From Mesobacillus boroniphilus (lineage in GTDB: Bacteria > Bacillota > Bacilli > Bacillales > Cytobacillaceae), in the NCBI RefSeq assembly GCF_018424685.1, contig NZ_QTKX01000001.1, forward strand, positions 868,001 to 932,000: a stretch of DNA of 64,000 nucleotides. The letters are read 5' to 3'. Below, one piece after another: positions 8,499 through 17,828 of the stretch (its first letter is position 1; each line of letters opens with the position of its first letter). The notes under the pieces were generated by a model that saw only the letters and a program-made list of their open reading frames with translations, was not told the DNA's origin and ran no database searches. The position numbers and the translations under genes were made by a program.

Positions 8499-9512
8499 GT
8501 GTCTTATCAATCGATTAAAAGAGCTTTGAAGGCTTACGGGGTTGGACAGAAATCAATTACAATAAAACAAGAACTTTCTAGCTGGAGTACGGATTTGCAT
8601 TATAAAATCGAGGCAGATGGTAAAACATATTCGGCGAGATTCTTGAAAGAAAACAGGTCTCCGAACAATGTCTTTGGAGAAATAACGGATGAAATTTTAA
8701 CTGAACAAACAAAGTTTTGCCGTTTCCTGCTCGATCATGATGTTCCCTTCATGAGAAATGTACCGGCTTTAAATGGCGAGCCATACACCATTGTCAGCCG
8801 GGAAGGGGAACACTACCGCTTTATCATGTTTGAATGGATAGAAGGTCAGCATCTTACTCATAGTGATAAGGATATGGCCTGGAAATTCGGATATATGGCC
8901 AGGAGGTTTCATGACATTTCCGCTACATATAAGAGTGCTGTTTTTCCAAAAAAATCACACTTAATTGGATATCAACAATTTTCTGACCAGATTGGGGCGA
9001 AAATCCATTCTACTGAAATGCAGGATAAGAGTGAACTACAGGATTACCTGGAACTAGCAAACAATCATATTGCAACTGCAAAGACAAATAGAATGGACTA
9101 TATTGTACAATCAGACTTAAATCCTATGAATGTATTATGGGATGAAAACAGAAACATTGTGGGGATTGTAGACTTTGAATCAATCGGATATGGAGATCGT
9201 ATAGAGGGCTTGGCCTGGCTTATAAAATGGTATACCCGGACAGAGGGGATTAACTCTATGGAGATGTCATCAGAAGTCGCAAAATCTTTATTGGATGGAT
9301 ATGGTGCTTTTGATTTTCTTGGAATTGACGCCCATGAACGTCTGGCGTCACTACTATGGCTTTCGGGATGTTTGAACTGGAATTTTGTCAAAACTACATT
9401 AACCATTCTGGACACCCACAACGTTGAATCGCTCAATGCTCATTTGCATGCATACAAAATCAGAGGAGAAAAGTTAATATCTCTTTTACCGAAAGCGTTT
9501 CTAAATGTATAA
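8499..9512 (+). CDS. Aminoglycoside phosphotransferase-fold kinase
   Basis: 337 residues with the APH/choline kinase fold. Catalytic loop is IVQSDLNPMNVLWD (usual His of HxDxxxxN replaced by Gln; the Asp and Asn are kept) and metal loop is IVDFESIGYGDR. Length and layout fit the SrkA/homoserine kinase II-like group more than dedicated drug kinases. Substrate unknown. GTG start with a weak site (AAAGGGG). The transcript terminator lies partly inside the last codons. Confidence 0.8.
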   Translation: MSYQSIKRALKAYGVGQKSITIKQELSSWSTDLHYKIEADGKTYSARFLKENRSPNNVFGEITDEILTEQTKFCRFLLDHDVPFMRNVPALNGEPYTIVSREGEHYRFIMFEWIEGQHLTHSDKDMAWKFGYMARRFHDISATYKSAVFPKKSHLIGYQQFSDQIGAKIHSTEMQDKSELQDYLELANNHIATAKTNRMDYIVQSDLNPMNVLWDENRNIVGIVDFESIGYGDRIEGLAWLIKWYTRTEGINSMEMSSEVAKSLLDGYGAFDFLGIDAHERLASLLWLSGCLNWNFVKTTLTILDTHNVESLNAHLHAYKIRGEKLISLLPKAFLNV

Positions 9513-9528
9513 AAGAAACGCTTTTTTC
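9492..9528 (+). terminator. Terminator overlapping the 3' end of the kinase gene
   Basis: Stem aaagcgtttct/agaaacgcttt followed by tttctt; the left arm is coding sequence of the kinase. Confidence 0.8.
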
Positions 9529-9606
9529 TTTCAGGTAAAAGAAGGAAGTAGACTGGATTTGTCGAATTCTGTTTATCTAGAAAATATTTACTTTTTCGGA
9601 GGGAAT

Positions 9607-10056
9607 ATGGGGTACATAGAGGATTTGCGGAAGGATATTGGTCACCAGCCTCTAATCTTGGTAGGAGTTGCGGTGGCAGTGATCAATGAAGCGGGGGAGT
9701 TTTTACTTCAGAAACGGCGTGATGGCCAGTGGGGTGTTCCGGGTGGGTTTATTGAGTTAGGAGAATCTACTGAGGAAGCTGGCAGAAGGGAAGTATTCGA
9801 GGAAACTGGGCTGGAAATTGGAAAGCTAGATTTGATTGGCGTTTTTTCAGGTAAACAGCATCATGTCAAACTGCCAAATGGGGATGAATTTTATCCAGTT
9901 ACTGTTGCCTATGTATCAAAAGAAATCCTTGGTGGAGTACTCAGAGCAGATGGCACGGAAACAACAGAGGCTCGGTTTTTTAGCGTGAGTGAATTGCCCG
10001 ACCAGCTTAACCCATTAATAAAAAATCTTTTGAAGCAATATAAAGTATCGGTATAA
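9607..10056 (+). CDS. NUDIX hydrolase
   Basis: 149 residues with a complete Nudix box (GGFIELGESTEEAGRREVFE then ETGLEIG; REVFEE core). Cleaves nucleoside diphosphate-X type bonds with Mg2+ (family). Start at ATG 9607 behind CGGAGGG; the frame extends upstream into the preceding terminator, so the longer version is rejected. First of three NUDIX genes between 9.6 and 12.4 kb. Confidence 0.88.
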   Translation: MGYIEDLRKDIGHQPLILVGVAVAVINEAGEFLLQKRRDGQWGVPGGFIELGESTEEAGRREVFEETGLEIGKLDLIGVFSGKQHHVKLPNGDEFYPVTVAYVSKEILGGVLRADGTETTEARFFSVSELPDQLNPLIKNLLKQYKVSV

Positions 10057-10116
10057 GGACTCCTATATATTCAATAGAATAAAGAGAAGTTAGCTAGTTT
10101 ATGAGGAGGGCGAACA

Positions 10117-10593
10117 ATGGATGCGACGTTTTACATAGAAAAAACGGTGTTTAATTATCGCGTAGCGGCGGTTATGATCGTGGACAACCATGTCCTTATA
10201 CACAAACAGACAAAGGACGAGCACTGGGCAATGCCAGGAGGACGGGTCGAGCTCCTGGAGGATTCATTATCAAGTGTTGTCAGAGAAGTAAAAGAAGAGT
10301 TAGGAATAGATGTAAAGGTGGACAGACTGCTCTGGTTTACAGAGAACTTCTTTGACTACAACAATAAAAATTATCATGAAATCGGTCTGTACTATCAAGT
10401 ATCTCCTCTAAATGGCAGTTTCAATTTCCACAATGAAGAGTTCTTTGGAGAAGAGGGTGAGCGGTTGGTCTATCAGTGGGTGCCAATCAACAATCTTGAA
10501 AAAATCAAGCTCTATCCCGAGTTCATCAGAACATCCTTAAATCAATTACCTGATGCTCCGCAGCATCTAATAGTTCATAAATATAGTAATTGA
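10117..10593 (+). CDS. NUDIX hydrolase
   Basis: 158 residues; Nudix box GGRVELLEDSLSSVVREVKE followed by ELGIDV. Clear GAGGAGGG site. Sequence differs strongly from the preceding NUDIX gene, so not a recent tandem duplicate. Substrate not predictable. Confidence 0.87.
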   Translation: MDATFYIEKTVFNYRVAAVMIVDNHVLIHKQTKDEHWAMPGGRVELLEDSLSSVVREVKEELGIDVKVDRLLWFTENFFDYNNKNYHEIGLYYQVSPLNGSFNFHNEEFFGEEGERLVYQWVPINNLEKIKLYPEFIRTSLNQLPDAPQHLIVHKYSN

Positions 10594-10603
10594 GGACAAG
10601 GTA

Positions 10604-10705
10604 ATGCCTTTTGAAGTATGTTACAGAGTGCATTCCCTAATGTCAGGTTTTAAGAAGCCTTGGTATATAGCAGGTGGATGGGCAATCGACCTTTATATGT
10701 CGTGA
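10604..10705 (+). pseudogene. Nucleotidyltransferase N-terminal remnant
   Basis: 33 codons ending in TGA. The segment WYIAGGWAIDLYMS carries the GGWAIDL motif found at the start of nucleotidyltransferase-fold proteins of the aminoglycoside adenylyltransferase group. The rest of the gene is absent; the 150 bp that follow are AT-rich and contain only a hairpin (aatcttcagat/atctgaagatt, 10815-10843). Read as a truncated gene. Confidence 0.55.
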
Positions 10706-10855
10706 TCCCTATAGCTATTTTCTGGCATTATACTTCTGCACTATATCTATCAAACCATCAATTCCTCGTTGTTTTACCTCATGATTATGAGGTTTGTCCA
10801 AAAGGTTAGCAGGCAATCTTCAGATGTTGTCTATCTGAAGATTAGTATCGCACAT

Positions 10856-11332
10856 TCACCAGTTAAATCTCCTGTTATTTCTTGTTCCGTTGTTATAGAG
10901 GAGATCAGATGTTAAAAAAACACCTACAGGCGGAATAGCTCCTGTGTTGATTGGCGGACCGGTCAACTCTGTATTAGTAGTAGCGATCCAGTTTCCTGCT
11001 TCGCCCGCTTGTAACGATGGAGGCTTCATCAGGAACTTGCCGTTTAACACCAAATGCCGGACTTTGATCCCTGCGTCATCATAAATCGCCAATTGTCCTG
11101 CAAATGAAGCATAGGGTGTATCGAAGCGGATAGATTTTGCATTCTCATCCCAGGTTCCCTGGATAGGAATGGGATTCCCCCGAAAATTAGCGGTTCCAGT
11201 CAAGGTATTCCCTGAGATGGAATTGATAGTGATTGTCCCTCTGACAATCGGTCTCCCGGCAATTTCCGCGTCAATTCCCCAGAGTGAAGGAACCGGCAAA
11301 CTTTGCGTCGCATTCTGTTTAGTGTGCAACAT
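10856..11332 (-). CDS. Hypothetical beta-rich protein
   Basis: 158 residues, no signal peptide or membrane helix, rich in Gly, Asn, Thr and alternating hydrophobics (GTITINSISGNTLTGTANF, LTGPPINTGAIPPVGVFL), suggesting a beta-sandwich or barrel. Antisense to the flanking genes. A GGAGAG site precedes ATG 11332. Not recognised. Confidence 0.6.
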   Translation of the reverse strand: MLHTKQNATQSLPVPSLWGIDAEIAGRPIVRGTITINSISGNTLTGTANFRGNPIPIQGTWDENAKSIRFDTPYASFAGQLAIYDDAGIKVRHLVLNGKFLMKPPSLQAGEAGNWIATTNTELTGPPINTGAIPPVGVFLTSDLLYNNGTRNNRRFNW

Positions 11333-11435
11333 AATCTCTCCTTATTTTATAAATAAAGGGTTTCAACCTATTAAAGAGTATATGCAGAAATCATCTAAAT
11401 GGGGAATGAAGGTGATTGGTTAGGAGGATGATGAC

Positions 11436-11894
11436 TTGAAAATTGATTTTCAACATTATTGCTGCATTCCTGAAAAGGATATTTTAGAAGGATTTTTAAA
11501 AGTGCACCGAAATATTTTCGGCACGGCTGATGATTTAACAGAAAAAATACACAATAAACTAAATCTGCTGTTCACCGGTGCATGTGCAGAATTCAAAGTG
11601 ATTGGTTACAAAATAGGATATGAACTCACTAATGAAAAGTTTTACAGCTGGCTTGGGGGAGTACATCCTGAATATCGCAATTTAGGTATAGCCTCCACGT
11701 TAATGGATATTCAACATCGCTATTTGAAAAAAGAAGGATACGAAGCGGTGCAAACAAAGACACTGAATAAATGGCGCAGTATGTTAATTTTAAACATCAA
11801 AAGCGGCTTTGACATTATAGAAACATACATTGACTCGCATGGGAAGTTGAAGATAGTTTTAGAAAAGGAATTAAGTAATGAGGAGAAAAGATGA
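11436..11894 (+). CDS. GNAT-family N-acetyltransferase
   Basis: 152 residues; acetyl-CoA motif A is seen as GGVHPEYRNLGIASTLMDIQ (R/Q-x-x-G-x-A core). TTG start behind AGGAGGATGATGAC. Overlaps the next gene by 4 nt (ATGA), so the two are translationally coupled. Acceptor unknown. Confidence 0.85.
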   Translation: MKIDFQHYCCIPEKDILEGFLKVHRNIFGTADDLTEKIHNKLNLLFTGACAEFKVIGYKIGYELTNEKFYSWLGGVHPEYRNLGIASTLMDIQHRYLKKEGYEAVQTKTLNKWRSMLILNIKSGFDIIETYIDSHGKLKIVLEKELSNEEKR

Positions 11895-12364
11895 AGAATC
11901 ACATCAACTATAAACTTTGGACTGTGTGCATGATTCAAGATGAAGACAATGTCTTACTTATCGACCGGCAGCATGATCATTTCAAAGGGTATATTCCTCC
12001 AGGCGGTAAAGTCGACTTCCCGGAAAGTATCGTGGAAAGTGCGATTAGAGAGGTAAAAGAGGAAACAGGTCTGGAAGTCTGGAATTTAAAGTATAAAGGT
12101 CTATATGAATATGTAAATCCTGTCACCATGGACCGTTATATGATTTTTAACTATATTACCAGTGATTTTAAAGGTGAACTACTGAAAAATGGGCCAGAAG
12201 GAAGAGCGGTTTGGGTTAACATGGAAGAGGCCTATCACCTTCCTATGCAGGAATCAATCAGAAGAAGGTTTCCATTGTTTTTTCAGGAGGGAACGTTCGA
12301 GATCCAGGTTACATGGGATCATGAAGAGAATAAAGAGAGAAATGTTGCGATTAAAAATACATAA
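11891..12364 (+). CDS. NUDIX hydrolase, MutT-like
   Basis: 157 residues; Nudix box GGKVDFPESIVESAIREVKE then ETGLEV, in the MutT/8-oxo-dGTP-like layout (CMIQDEDNVLLIDRQ strand upstream). Coupled to the upstream GNAT by a 4-nt overlap. Nucleotide-pool cleaning is a family guess. Confidence 0.87.
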   Translation: MKNHINYKLWTVCMIQDEDNVLLIDRQHDHFKGYIPPGGKVDFPESIVESAIREVKEETGLEVWNLKYKGLYEYVNPVTMDRYMIFNYITSDFKGELLKNGPEGRAVWVNMEEAYHLPMQESIRRRFPLFFQEGTFEIQVTWDHEENKERNVAIKNT

Positions 12365-12395
12365 ATTACTGGTGTTCATTTTAGGAGAGTTCATT

Positions 12396-12887
12396 ATGTC
12401 AATTGTTGAAAAAGAAATCGTGTCTCTGGTATTTTACAAGCCGGAATATAAAGTGATGCTGTCGAATTACAGTTTGTCTGTGGAGCAGCAAAGGTATACA
12501 GCATTCCCAGTAGATGCCCTACACAAATGCGAGTCAGAGCCAGACAGGCATCCAATTGTCATTTTATATGGTAAACAGCCTGCAGGTTTTTTTGTACTCC
12601 ATGGCTGGGAAGGCGTTAAAGACCTTAGTAATAATAAAGATGCAATATTATTACGTGCTTACTCAATTAATGCTGAGTACCAGGGAAAAGGTATTGCTTC
12701 ACAATCTATAAGGCTATTGAGCTCATTTGTGAAAGAGCATTTTGCAGTTGTAAATGAAATCATTTTGGCTGTGAATCATGCAAATATAATTGCCCAAACC
12801 GTCTATAAGAAAGGCGGCTTCGTGGATAAGGGCATCCGTGCAATGGGAAGAGAGGGAGAAATGTATATTTATCATTTGGATGTTTAG
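12396..12887 (+). CDS. GNAT-family N-acetyltransferase
   Basis: 163 residues with motif A INAEYQGKGIASQSIRLL (QGKGIA) and a terminal YKKGGF strand typical of GNATs. Start at ATG 12396 behind TTAGGAGAG; a longer upstream frame overlaps the NUDIX gene and lacks a site. Probably in one operon with the two genes before it. Confidence 0.85.
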   Translation: MSIVEKEIVSLVFYKPEYKVMLSNYSLSVEQQRYTAFPVDALHKCESEPDRHPIVILYGKQPAGFFVLHGWEGVKDLSNNKDAILLRAYSINAEYQGKGIASQSIRLLSSFVKEHFAVVNEIILAVNHANIIAQTVYKKGGFVDKGIRAMGREGEMYIYHLDV

Positions 12888-12941
12888 TTTAGAGAGGCAC
12901 CGACAGTTTAATGTTTGTGAAGAAGGAAAGGGGATTCAATT

Positions 12942-13406
12942 ATGCCTGAAGTAAAGCAGTTACCGGAAATGAAGTTGGTGGGGATCCGGGTGTTGTGTCC
13001 TGGTGACCAGTATATCATCGAGATCCCGAAAGCTTCGAAGCGGTTAAGCGAACGAATAGATGAAATTGCGAATGTGGTGAATCCAGCTTTGCAGTATGGA
13101 GCTTTTGTTGTCGAACATAGCTCTAACGAGGAAGATGGATATTGGGTATGTGTTGAAGTAACAGAATTTGGAGGAATCCCTGATGACATGGTTGCCCTAA
13201 CCATACCTGCTCAAATGTACGCAGTTTCCAGACATATAGGAGCCAATGATAAAATCAGACAGGCATATAACGAGCTGCATCAATGGATTGAAGCTAACGG
13301 ATATCAGAGATTAACGGCTAAATGGCATTTGGAGGCCTTTCATGAATGGTCTGATCCTGCCAATATAGATGTGGAACTTTTGGATACAGTAGCTTTTGAA
13401 GTGTGA
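12942..13406 (+). CDS. GyrI-like effector-binding domain protein
   Basis: 154 residues made only of the GyrI-like/AraC effector-binding fold: paired strand-helix-strand halves, with signature FGGIPDDMVALTIPAQMYAV and terminal WHLEAFHEW. Such stand-alone domains bind small hydrophobic or cationic ligands. No DNA-binding domain. ATG behind AAGGAAAGG. A second member lies at 17308. Confidence 0.75.
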   Translation: MPEVKQLPEMKLVGIRVLCPGDQYIIEIPKASKRLSERIDEIANVVNPALQYGAFVVEHSSNEEDGYWVCVEVTEFGGIPDDMVALTIPAQMYAVSRHIGANDKIRQAYNELHQWIEANGYQRLTAKWHLEAFHEWSDPANIDVELLDTVAFEV

Positions 13407-13484
13407 AAATGGAAGAATTTGAAACTTTGTATCATCCTCATTCGTAAAGATAAATACAAATAGATATATACAGGGGGAGGATGC

Positions 13485-13850
13485 ATGATGGTAGAAACAC
13501 AGGGTGATTTTCTGTTTTCTATTGGCCCTATTTTTATAGGAGCGGTATTTATTTTGGTTTTTGGAGTAATTATATTTACTATTATTCAAGGCATTGGGAC
13601 CTGGAGTAAGAATAACCAGTCACCTCGCGTGAATACAAATGCAAAGGTCGTCACGAAAAGAACAAGTGTGCGCGGAGGTGGAGAAACTAGAGCGCGAAGC
13701 ATTTATTTTGTGACATTTGAATTGGACAGCGGCGACAGACTCGAACTTCAAGTTGATGGCCAGGAATATGGGCAGCTGGTTGAAGGAGATCATGGCGACC
13801 TCAACTTTCAAGGAACGCGCTATTTGGGATTTACAAGACGTGCCAATTAG
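13485..13850 (+). CDS. DUF2500 family membrane protein
   Basis: 121 residues: one membrane helix (about 10-33), then a small beta domain with YFVTFELDSGDRLELQV and GDLNFQGTRYLGF, the DUF2500 pattern. GGGGGAGG site just upstream of ATG 13485/13488. Function unknown. Confidence 0.8.
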   Translation: MMVETQGDFLFSIGPIFIGAVFILVFGVIIFTIIQGIGTWSKNNQSPRVNTNAKVVTKRTSVRGGGETRARSIYFVTFELDSGDRLELQVDGQEYGQLVEGDHGDLNFQGTRYLGFTRRAN

Positions 13851-13857
13851 AGCTAGC

Positions 13858-13887
13858 AGACCAAATCATTTTTGATTTGGTCTTTTT
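13858..13887 (+). terminator. Terminator after the DUF2500 gene
   Basis: Stem agaccaaatca/gatttggtct followed by ttttgctttt. Confidence 0.88.
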
Positions 13888-14071
13888 GCTTTTATTGACT
13901 GTTTATTTCCTCGTCCAGAGAATTTAGAAATCATTAAAATGCAACAATATGATTCCTTTATATATCCTGACATGAATGTTCCTCCTCAATGTAAGCTTCT
14001 TGAATGAAATTTAATCAAATATGGAGGTAAGGGGGATAATACATATATAAGATAAAAAAGAAGGTGAGATC

Positions 14072-14392
14072 TTGCCTCGTAAGTCAGCAGCAAATCCAGA
14101 AGATAATGAAATAAAAGAAATAGAATCAATTCAAGATAATAAAAATGATGAAATAGAAAATTTAAATCGCTTGCTAGCCGCTGTTCTTAACTACCTTTCT
14201 GATGATGAAGTGGAAGTCATTGATATTGAGTATTTGTTGGAGAATACCGAAGGATTGCGCGAATGGTGGAATCAATATCGGGAGAGGAATAGAAAAAAGA
14301 TCGAAGAGGAAATAACCAAGGCACTTGGAGATCTTTCAATCGAGGAATTGGAGAACCTGAGAGAGAAAATCAAAGGAAATGAAAAAGAATGA
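14072..14392 (+). CDS. Hypothetical acidic helical protein
   Basis: 106 residues, highly charged, no cysteine and no membrane segment; helices rich in Glu/Lys/Asn (DNKNDEIENLNRLLAAVLNY, ERNRKKIEEEI). TTG start behind AGAAGGTGAG. Ends 12 nt before a pair of membrane proteins that may share its transcript. Not recognised. Confidence 0.6.
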   Translation: MPRKSAANPEDNEIKEIESIQDNKNDEIENLNRLLAAVLNYLSDDEVEVIDIEYLLENTEGLREWWNQYRERNRKKIEEEITKALGDLSIEELENLREKIKGNEKE

Positions 14393-14404
14393 AGGGTTTT
14401 GCTT

Positions 14405-14881
14405 ATGATCGGACTTCTATTATCAGTTTTGGTTTTTAACCTGATTGCCTTCAAGATTAATAAAAGACTGCTCCCAAGTCAGATTGTGCAGATTTGGACA
14501 TTCACGATTGCATTCCAGATGCTCTTTGATTTCATCGTGGAATTCAAGTACCAGAGTTATTGGTATTTTTCACAGGGATTTGAATGGGTGGGCCTGATTC
14601 CCAGGACTGTATTGATTCCCCCAGTAAATATAATTTTTTTGAATTTATATCCTTTTGAAAAGAGAGTATTAAAGAAAATTTCATTCTTATTTTTCTTTGT
14701 TATTTTAATTTTAATATATGAGCTCTTAGCCATGCTGCCAGCGCCATGGGGTTATTTTCACTATGGATGGTGGGAAATTTGGTATTCTGCCATCGTCGAC
14801 CCTATCATCTTAATATGTTTATTAGGTTTTTATAAATGGATTGATTGGCTTGATCGTAAACCAGCTATTATCAAAGACTAA
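14405..14881 (+). CDS. CBO0543-family membrane protein
   Basis: 158 residues with four to five membrane helices and the aromatic motif YFHYGWWEIWYSA near the C-terminus, characteristic of CBO0543-type proteins. Start ATG 14405 lies 8 nt after GAAGGG; TTG 14399 is less likely. Followed 18 nt later by a divergent paralogue. Function unknown. Confidence 0.7.
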   Translation: MIGLLLSVLVFNLIAFKINKRLLPSQIVQIWTFTIAFQMLFDFIVEFKYQSYWYFSQGFEWVGLIPRTVLIPPVNIIFLNLYPFEKRVLKKISFLFFFVILILIYELLAMLPAPWGYFHYGWWEIWYSAIVDPIILICLLGFYKWIDWLDRKPAIIKD

Positions 14882-14899
14882 GGGAAGGTGGTAAACAGA

Positions 14900-15340
14900 A
14901 TGTTTTGGGTGCCATATCTCGCTCTGCTCATTAACCTTCTAATTATTTGGTTTATGCCGAAGCGTCTCACAAATAGAGAAATATACACTTCCTGGGCTGT
15001 AATTGCATTAATCAACTTAAGTACTGATATCCTTTTAGATCTATACTTTAATCTTTACGAATTGGGTGGTCCCGGAGTCCAGATTCGAGTGCATTTCATA
15101 GAGATAACACTTGGAGCGTCTTTTGGCATCATATTTCTTAATTTCATGCCAAGAAAGATTTCTGCATTTGTTTTTTATATGGCAGGCTGGTTAGTTATTT
15201 CAATCCTTTTCGAGCTGCTGATGGTTAAAGTGGGATTTATTCACTATACTGGCTGGAAAATATGGTATTCTGTTCCTTATTACATAGCAGCCTTCTCTTT
15301 TGTCAGGTGGCATTTGTATTTCATAAGGAAAGACTTTTAA
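14900..15340 (+). CDS. CBO0543-family membrane protein (second copy)
   Basis: 146 residues, four to five helices, with FIHYTGWKIWYSVPYY matching the motif of the preceding gene; the two are tandem, diverged paralogues. Start at ATG 14900, 8 nt after GGAAGGTGG. Possibly they act as a pair. Confidence 0.7.
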   Translation: MFWVPYLALLINLLIIWFMPKRLTNREIYTSWAVIALINLSTDILLDLYFNLYELGGPGVQIRVHFIEITLGASFGIIFLNFMPRKISAFVFYMAGWLVISILFELLMVKVGFIHYTGWKIWYSVPYYIAAFSFVRWHLYFIRKDF

Positions 15341-15351
15341 GAGGCTATTTT

Positions 15352-15383
15352 AAAACCGTATGGATTTATTCTTGCGGTTTTTT
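15352..15383 (+). terminator. Terminator after the CBO0543 pair
   Basis: Stem aaaaccgta/tgcggtttt with a T tract. Confidence 0.65.
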
Positions 15384-15504
15384 CTATTTTTAATATGGAA
15401 GGATAGCAATAACTTATCCAGATCGCATCTGTTTTTGGAAAAAATAGTTATCTAGGAAGGTGTAAAGAGAGAAATAGAGAATTTTTAATAGAGAGGTGAA
15501 GGTT

Positions 15505-15906
15505 GTGAACAATCAATTAATCCGAGTGGGTACGATTTACATTCCTGTAAAGGATCCAGCGAGTTCATCAGAATGGTATAAGGGAAAATTAGGTGCCAAG
15601 TTAAATTACCTGGATGATGAAAAAGCTATTTTAAATTTGGCGGACATTAGTCTATTTTTGGTTAAGGCAGTGGGTCAGACTTCTAACTTCTTTGATGTAA
15701 ATGGTGCGGAACGGTTCATACTTACATACGAGGTGGATGGTTTGGAGGCACTTGCTTCCATTCATGCCGATTTTAGAGAACGAGGAATTAAAGTCGGTGA
15801 GATTGAAAACAGGGGTCATGCTGGCAGGAATTTTGTATTTAGCGATCCAGATGGCAATAAATTCGATGTCTGGAGTGAGTTGAGCGATGAATTTAAGCGT
15901 AGCTAA
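15505..15906 (+). CDS. VOC/glyoxalase-family protein
   Basis: 133 residues, one vicinal-oxygen-chelate unit: TIYIPVKDPASSSEWYKGKL at the start, central LADISLFLV and terminal FSDPDGNKFDVWSE with the metal-ligand Glu position. GTG start at 15505 behind GAGGTGAAGG. Could be a dioxygenase/lyase or a drug-binding protein; not determinable. Confidence 0.82.
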   Translation: MNNQLIRVGTIYIPVKDPASSSEWYKGKLGAKLNYLDDEKAILNLADISLFLVKAVGQTSNFFDVNGAERFILTYEVDGLEALASIHADFRERGIKVGEIENRGHAGRNFVFSDPDGNKFDVWSELSDEFKRS

Positions 15907-15963
15907 GGCTGACTTACAAATAAAGGCTCATTTTAATTTGTGATTGAAAGGAGATTGGCAAAT

Positions 15964-16545
15964 TTGATTTTTATTAATCAATTAGAACAGGCAATAGCCA
16001 GCAAAGAAAAAGAGTTAATGAGTTTAAAGCAGGAGCTCGCGGCGTTAAGAAAACAGCTTCCTTCATTTGTAGTTGAAGATTATCAATTAACGAATACAAA
16101 AGGTAAAAATGTTTTATTGAGTGAGCTTTTTGGAGGAAAAAATGAATTGATTGTTATACATAATATGGGGAAATCCTGTTCTTATTGTACTCTGTGGGCT
16201 GATGGATTCAGCGGGTTTACCGAACATCTTGAGAACAAGGCAGCATTTGTCTTAACCAGTCCGGACGATTTCCAAACACTATCTGACTTTTCAAATGAAC
16301 GCGGCTGGACGTTCAAAAGCGTTTCAACGAAAGGGACAACTTTTAAAGAAGATCTTGGATTTAAAAGTAAAGAAGGTTTTCGGCCTGGAGTTTCTATTTT
16401 GTTAAAAGAAGAGGATGGAACCATTAAACATTACACAAAAGCTGCCTTCGGACCAGGGGACGATTATTGCAGCATCTGGGCCCTGTTTGAATTGTTGCCG
16501 GAAGGAAGCGGAGATTGGGGACCGAAACATAGATATGAGGAATAG
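15964..16545 (+). CDS. DUF899-like thioredoxin-fold protein
   Basis: 193 residues. N-terminal helix (LEQAIASKEKELMSLKQELA) followed by a thioredoxin/AhpC-like fold with NMGKSCSYCTLWADGF, where the CxxC pair SCSYC sits at the usual active-site turn. This matches the DUF899 group. TTG start behind AAAGGAGA. Overlaps the next gene by 11 nt. Confidence 0.75.
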   Translation: MIFINQLEQAIASKEKELMSLKQELAALRKQLPSFVVEDYQLTNTKGKNVLLSELFGGKNELIVIHNMGKSCSYCTLWADGFSGFTEHLENKAAFVLTSPDDFQTLSDFSNERGWTFKSVSTKGTTFKEDLGFKSKEGFRPGVSILLKEEDGTIKHYTKAAFGPGDDYCSIWALFELLPEGSGDWGPKHRYEE

Positions 16546-17296
16546 TCAGGCTTTCTTTAAGGATGTTCTTGGCGAGATCAATAAGATTGAAAAAATTCCT
16601 GAGCAAGGCTGCACTTCGGAAGTTAGCATGATTGTCACCGAAGACAACACTTACATCCTGAAAAGTGCTTTTAAGGAAAGATATCGAGAGTGGCTAAAGA
16701 TGGAGGCAGAGGTCCTTGAGAGTTTGTCTTTTCAAAGTTCAATATCAGTTCCCAGGTTTTATGGATTCACTGAAGATGAGCATGCAAGCCATTTGCTGAT
16801 GTCTTTTGAGGAAGGGATTACTTTGACTGCTGCATTAAGAAATGCGGTGACAAATCAGGAGAAACGGAGATTAATCCGAAGTTTTGGCCAGTTTATTATG
16901 CAGCTCCATGAGCAAGAGCATGTCTTCAAAGCAGATTCTGACTGGTTAGAAACCCAGCTGAAAAGAGCTCGCATATACGCTGAATCAGGTCAAGCAGATG
17001 GCAGCTTAGAATTATTGGAACAGTTGATAGCGAATAAACCCAAGCGTGTAAAACAAACGATGATCCATGGTGATTGCACAACAGATAATGTGCTGGTGAT
17101 TGATGGGGAAGTCCGTATGTTCATTGATGTAGCTGGAATGACATTTGGCGATCCCCGTTATGATGAGGCTTTGGCCATACGAAAGTTCAGACACAATCCA
17201 GAATGGCTGGCTTCGTTTTATGAAGGTTATTCTCGACACAGGGTTACGGATGAAGAATTCAGTTATTTTGAAGAAGGTTTATATGAGTTTTTTTAG
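16535..17296 (+). CDS. Aminoglycoside phosphotransferase-family kinase
   Basis: 253 residues. Catalytic loop MIHGDCTTDNVLV (HGDxxxxN) and metal loop MFIDVAGMTFGDP are both intact, in an APH-fold protein of drug-kinase size. Starts inside the preceding gene (11-nt overlap) at ATG 16535; the long upstream extension in this frame runs antisense-like through the DUF899 gene and is rejected. Whether it confers resistance cannot be told from sequence. Confidence 0.8.
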   Translation: MRNSQAFFKDVLGEINKIEKIPEQGCTSEVSMIVTEDNTYILKSAFKERYREWLKMEAEVLESLSFQSSISVPRFYGFTEDEHASHLLMSFEEGITLTAALRNAVTNQEKRRLIRSFGQFIMQLHEQEHVFKADSDWLETQLKRARIYAESGQADGSLELLEQLIANKPKRVKQTMIHGDCTTDNVLVIDGEVRMFIDVAGMTFGDPRYDEALAIRKFRHNPEWLASFYEGYSRHRVTDEEFSYFEEGLYEFF

Positions 17297-17307
17297 GAGG
17301 CTTAAAA

Positions 17308-17745
17308 ATGTGCCAGGTTGTGAGAAGAGAATTCAAAGTGATTGCTGAGAAACATAGAGGGCTTTACCAAGATTTTGCCAAGCTAGTTCCCAAGGCAGCG
17401 CATCAATTTTTACAGAGGGCGTCAAATCTTGAAGGGACTGAAGTTACAGTATATGAGCCTAAAGCGAGTGAGAGCCATACCGAGGGGACTTTTTATGTAG
17501 GATTTTTGGTCAATGATGAGTTGGATACCTTACCTGAAGGGGCGGAATTTCTCGATATTCAGCATGCATACGGAATGATCAGAGGAAAAGGGACCGAGAT
17601 GGGTAACTTATATTCAACGCTGGATCAATGGATTGATGAAGAGGGCTATGCAAGGGATACTTTGAAGAATTTTATTTTAGAAACCTACCATCCAGTGGAA
17701 AATGACGTGGAGGAAGTAGAAATATTTATTCCTATTAAAGCTTAG
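17308..17745 (+). CDS. GyrI-like effector-binding domain protein
   Basis: 145 residues with the paired halves of the GyrI/AraC-effector fold (EGTFYVGFLVNDELDTLPEG; DIQHAYGMIRGKGTEMGNLY). Follows the kinase by 11 nt with TTAGGAGG, so likely co-transcribed. Second member of this family in the region. Confidence 0.65.
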   Translation: MCQVVRREFKVIAEKHRGLYQDFAKLVPKAAHQFLQRASNLEGTEVTVYEPKASESHTEGTFYVGFLVNDELDTLPEGAEFLDIQHAYGMIRGKGTEMGNLYSTLDQWIDEEGYARDTLKNFILETYHPVENDVEEVEIFIPIKA

Positions 17746-17828
17746 TGCAACGTTTTTTCGTTGTCTTTTGTATTGATTATGGTAATATATTAAAGATTTG
17801 TCTTTCTTTAGAAAGTGGAGGGGATAGG

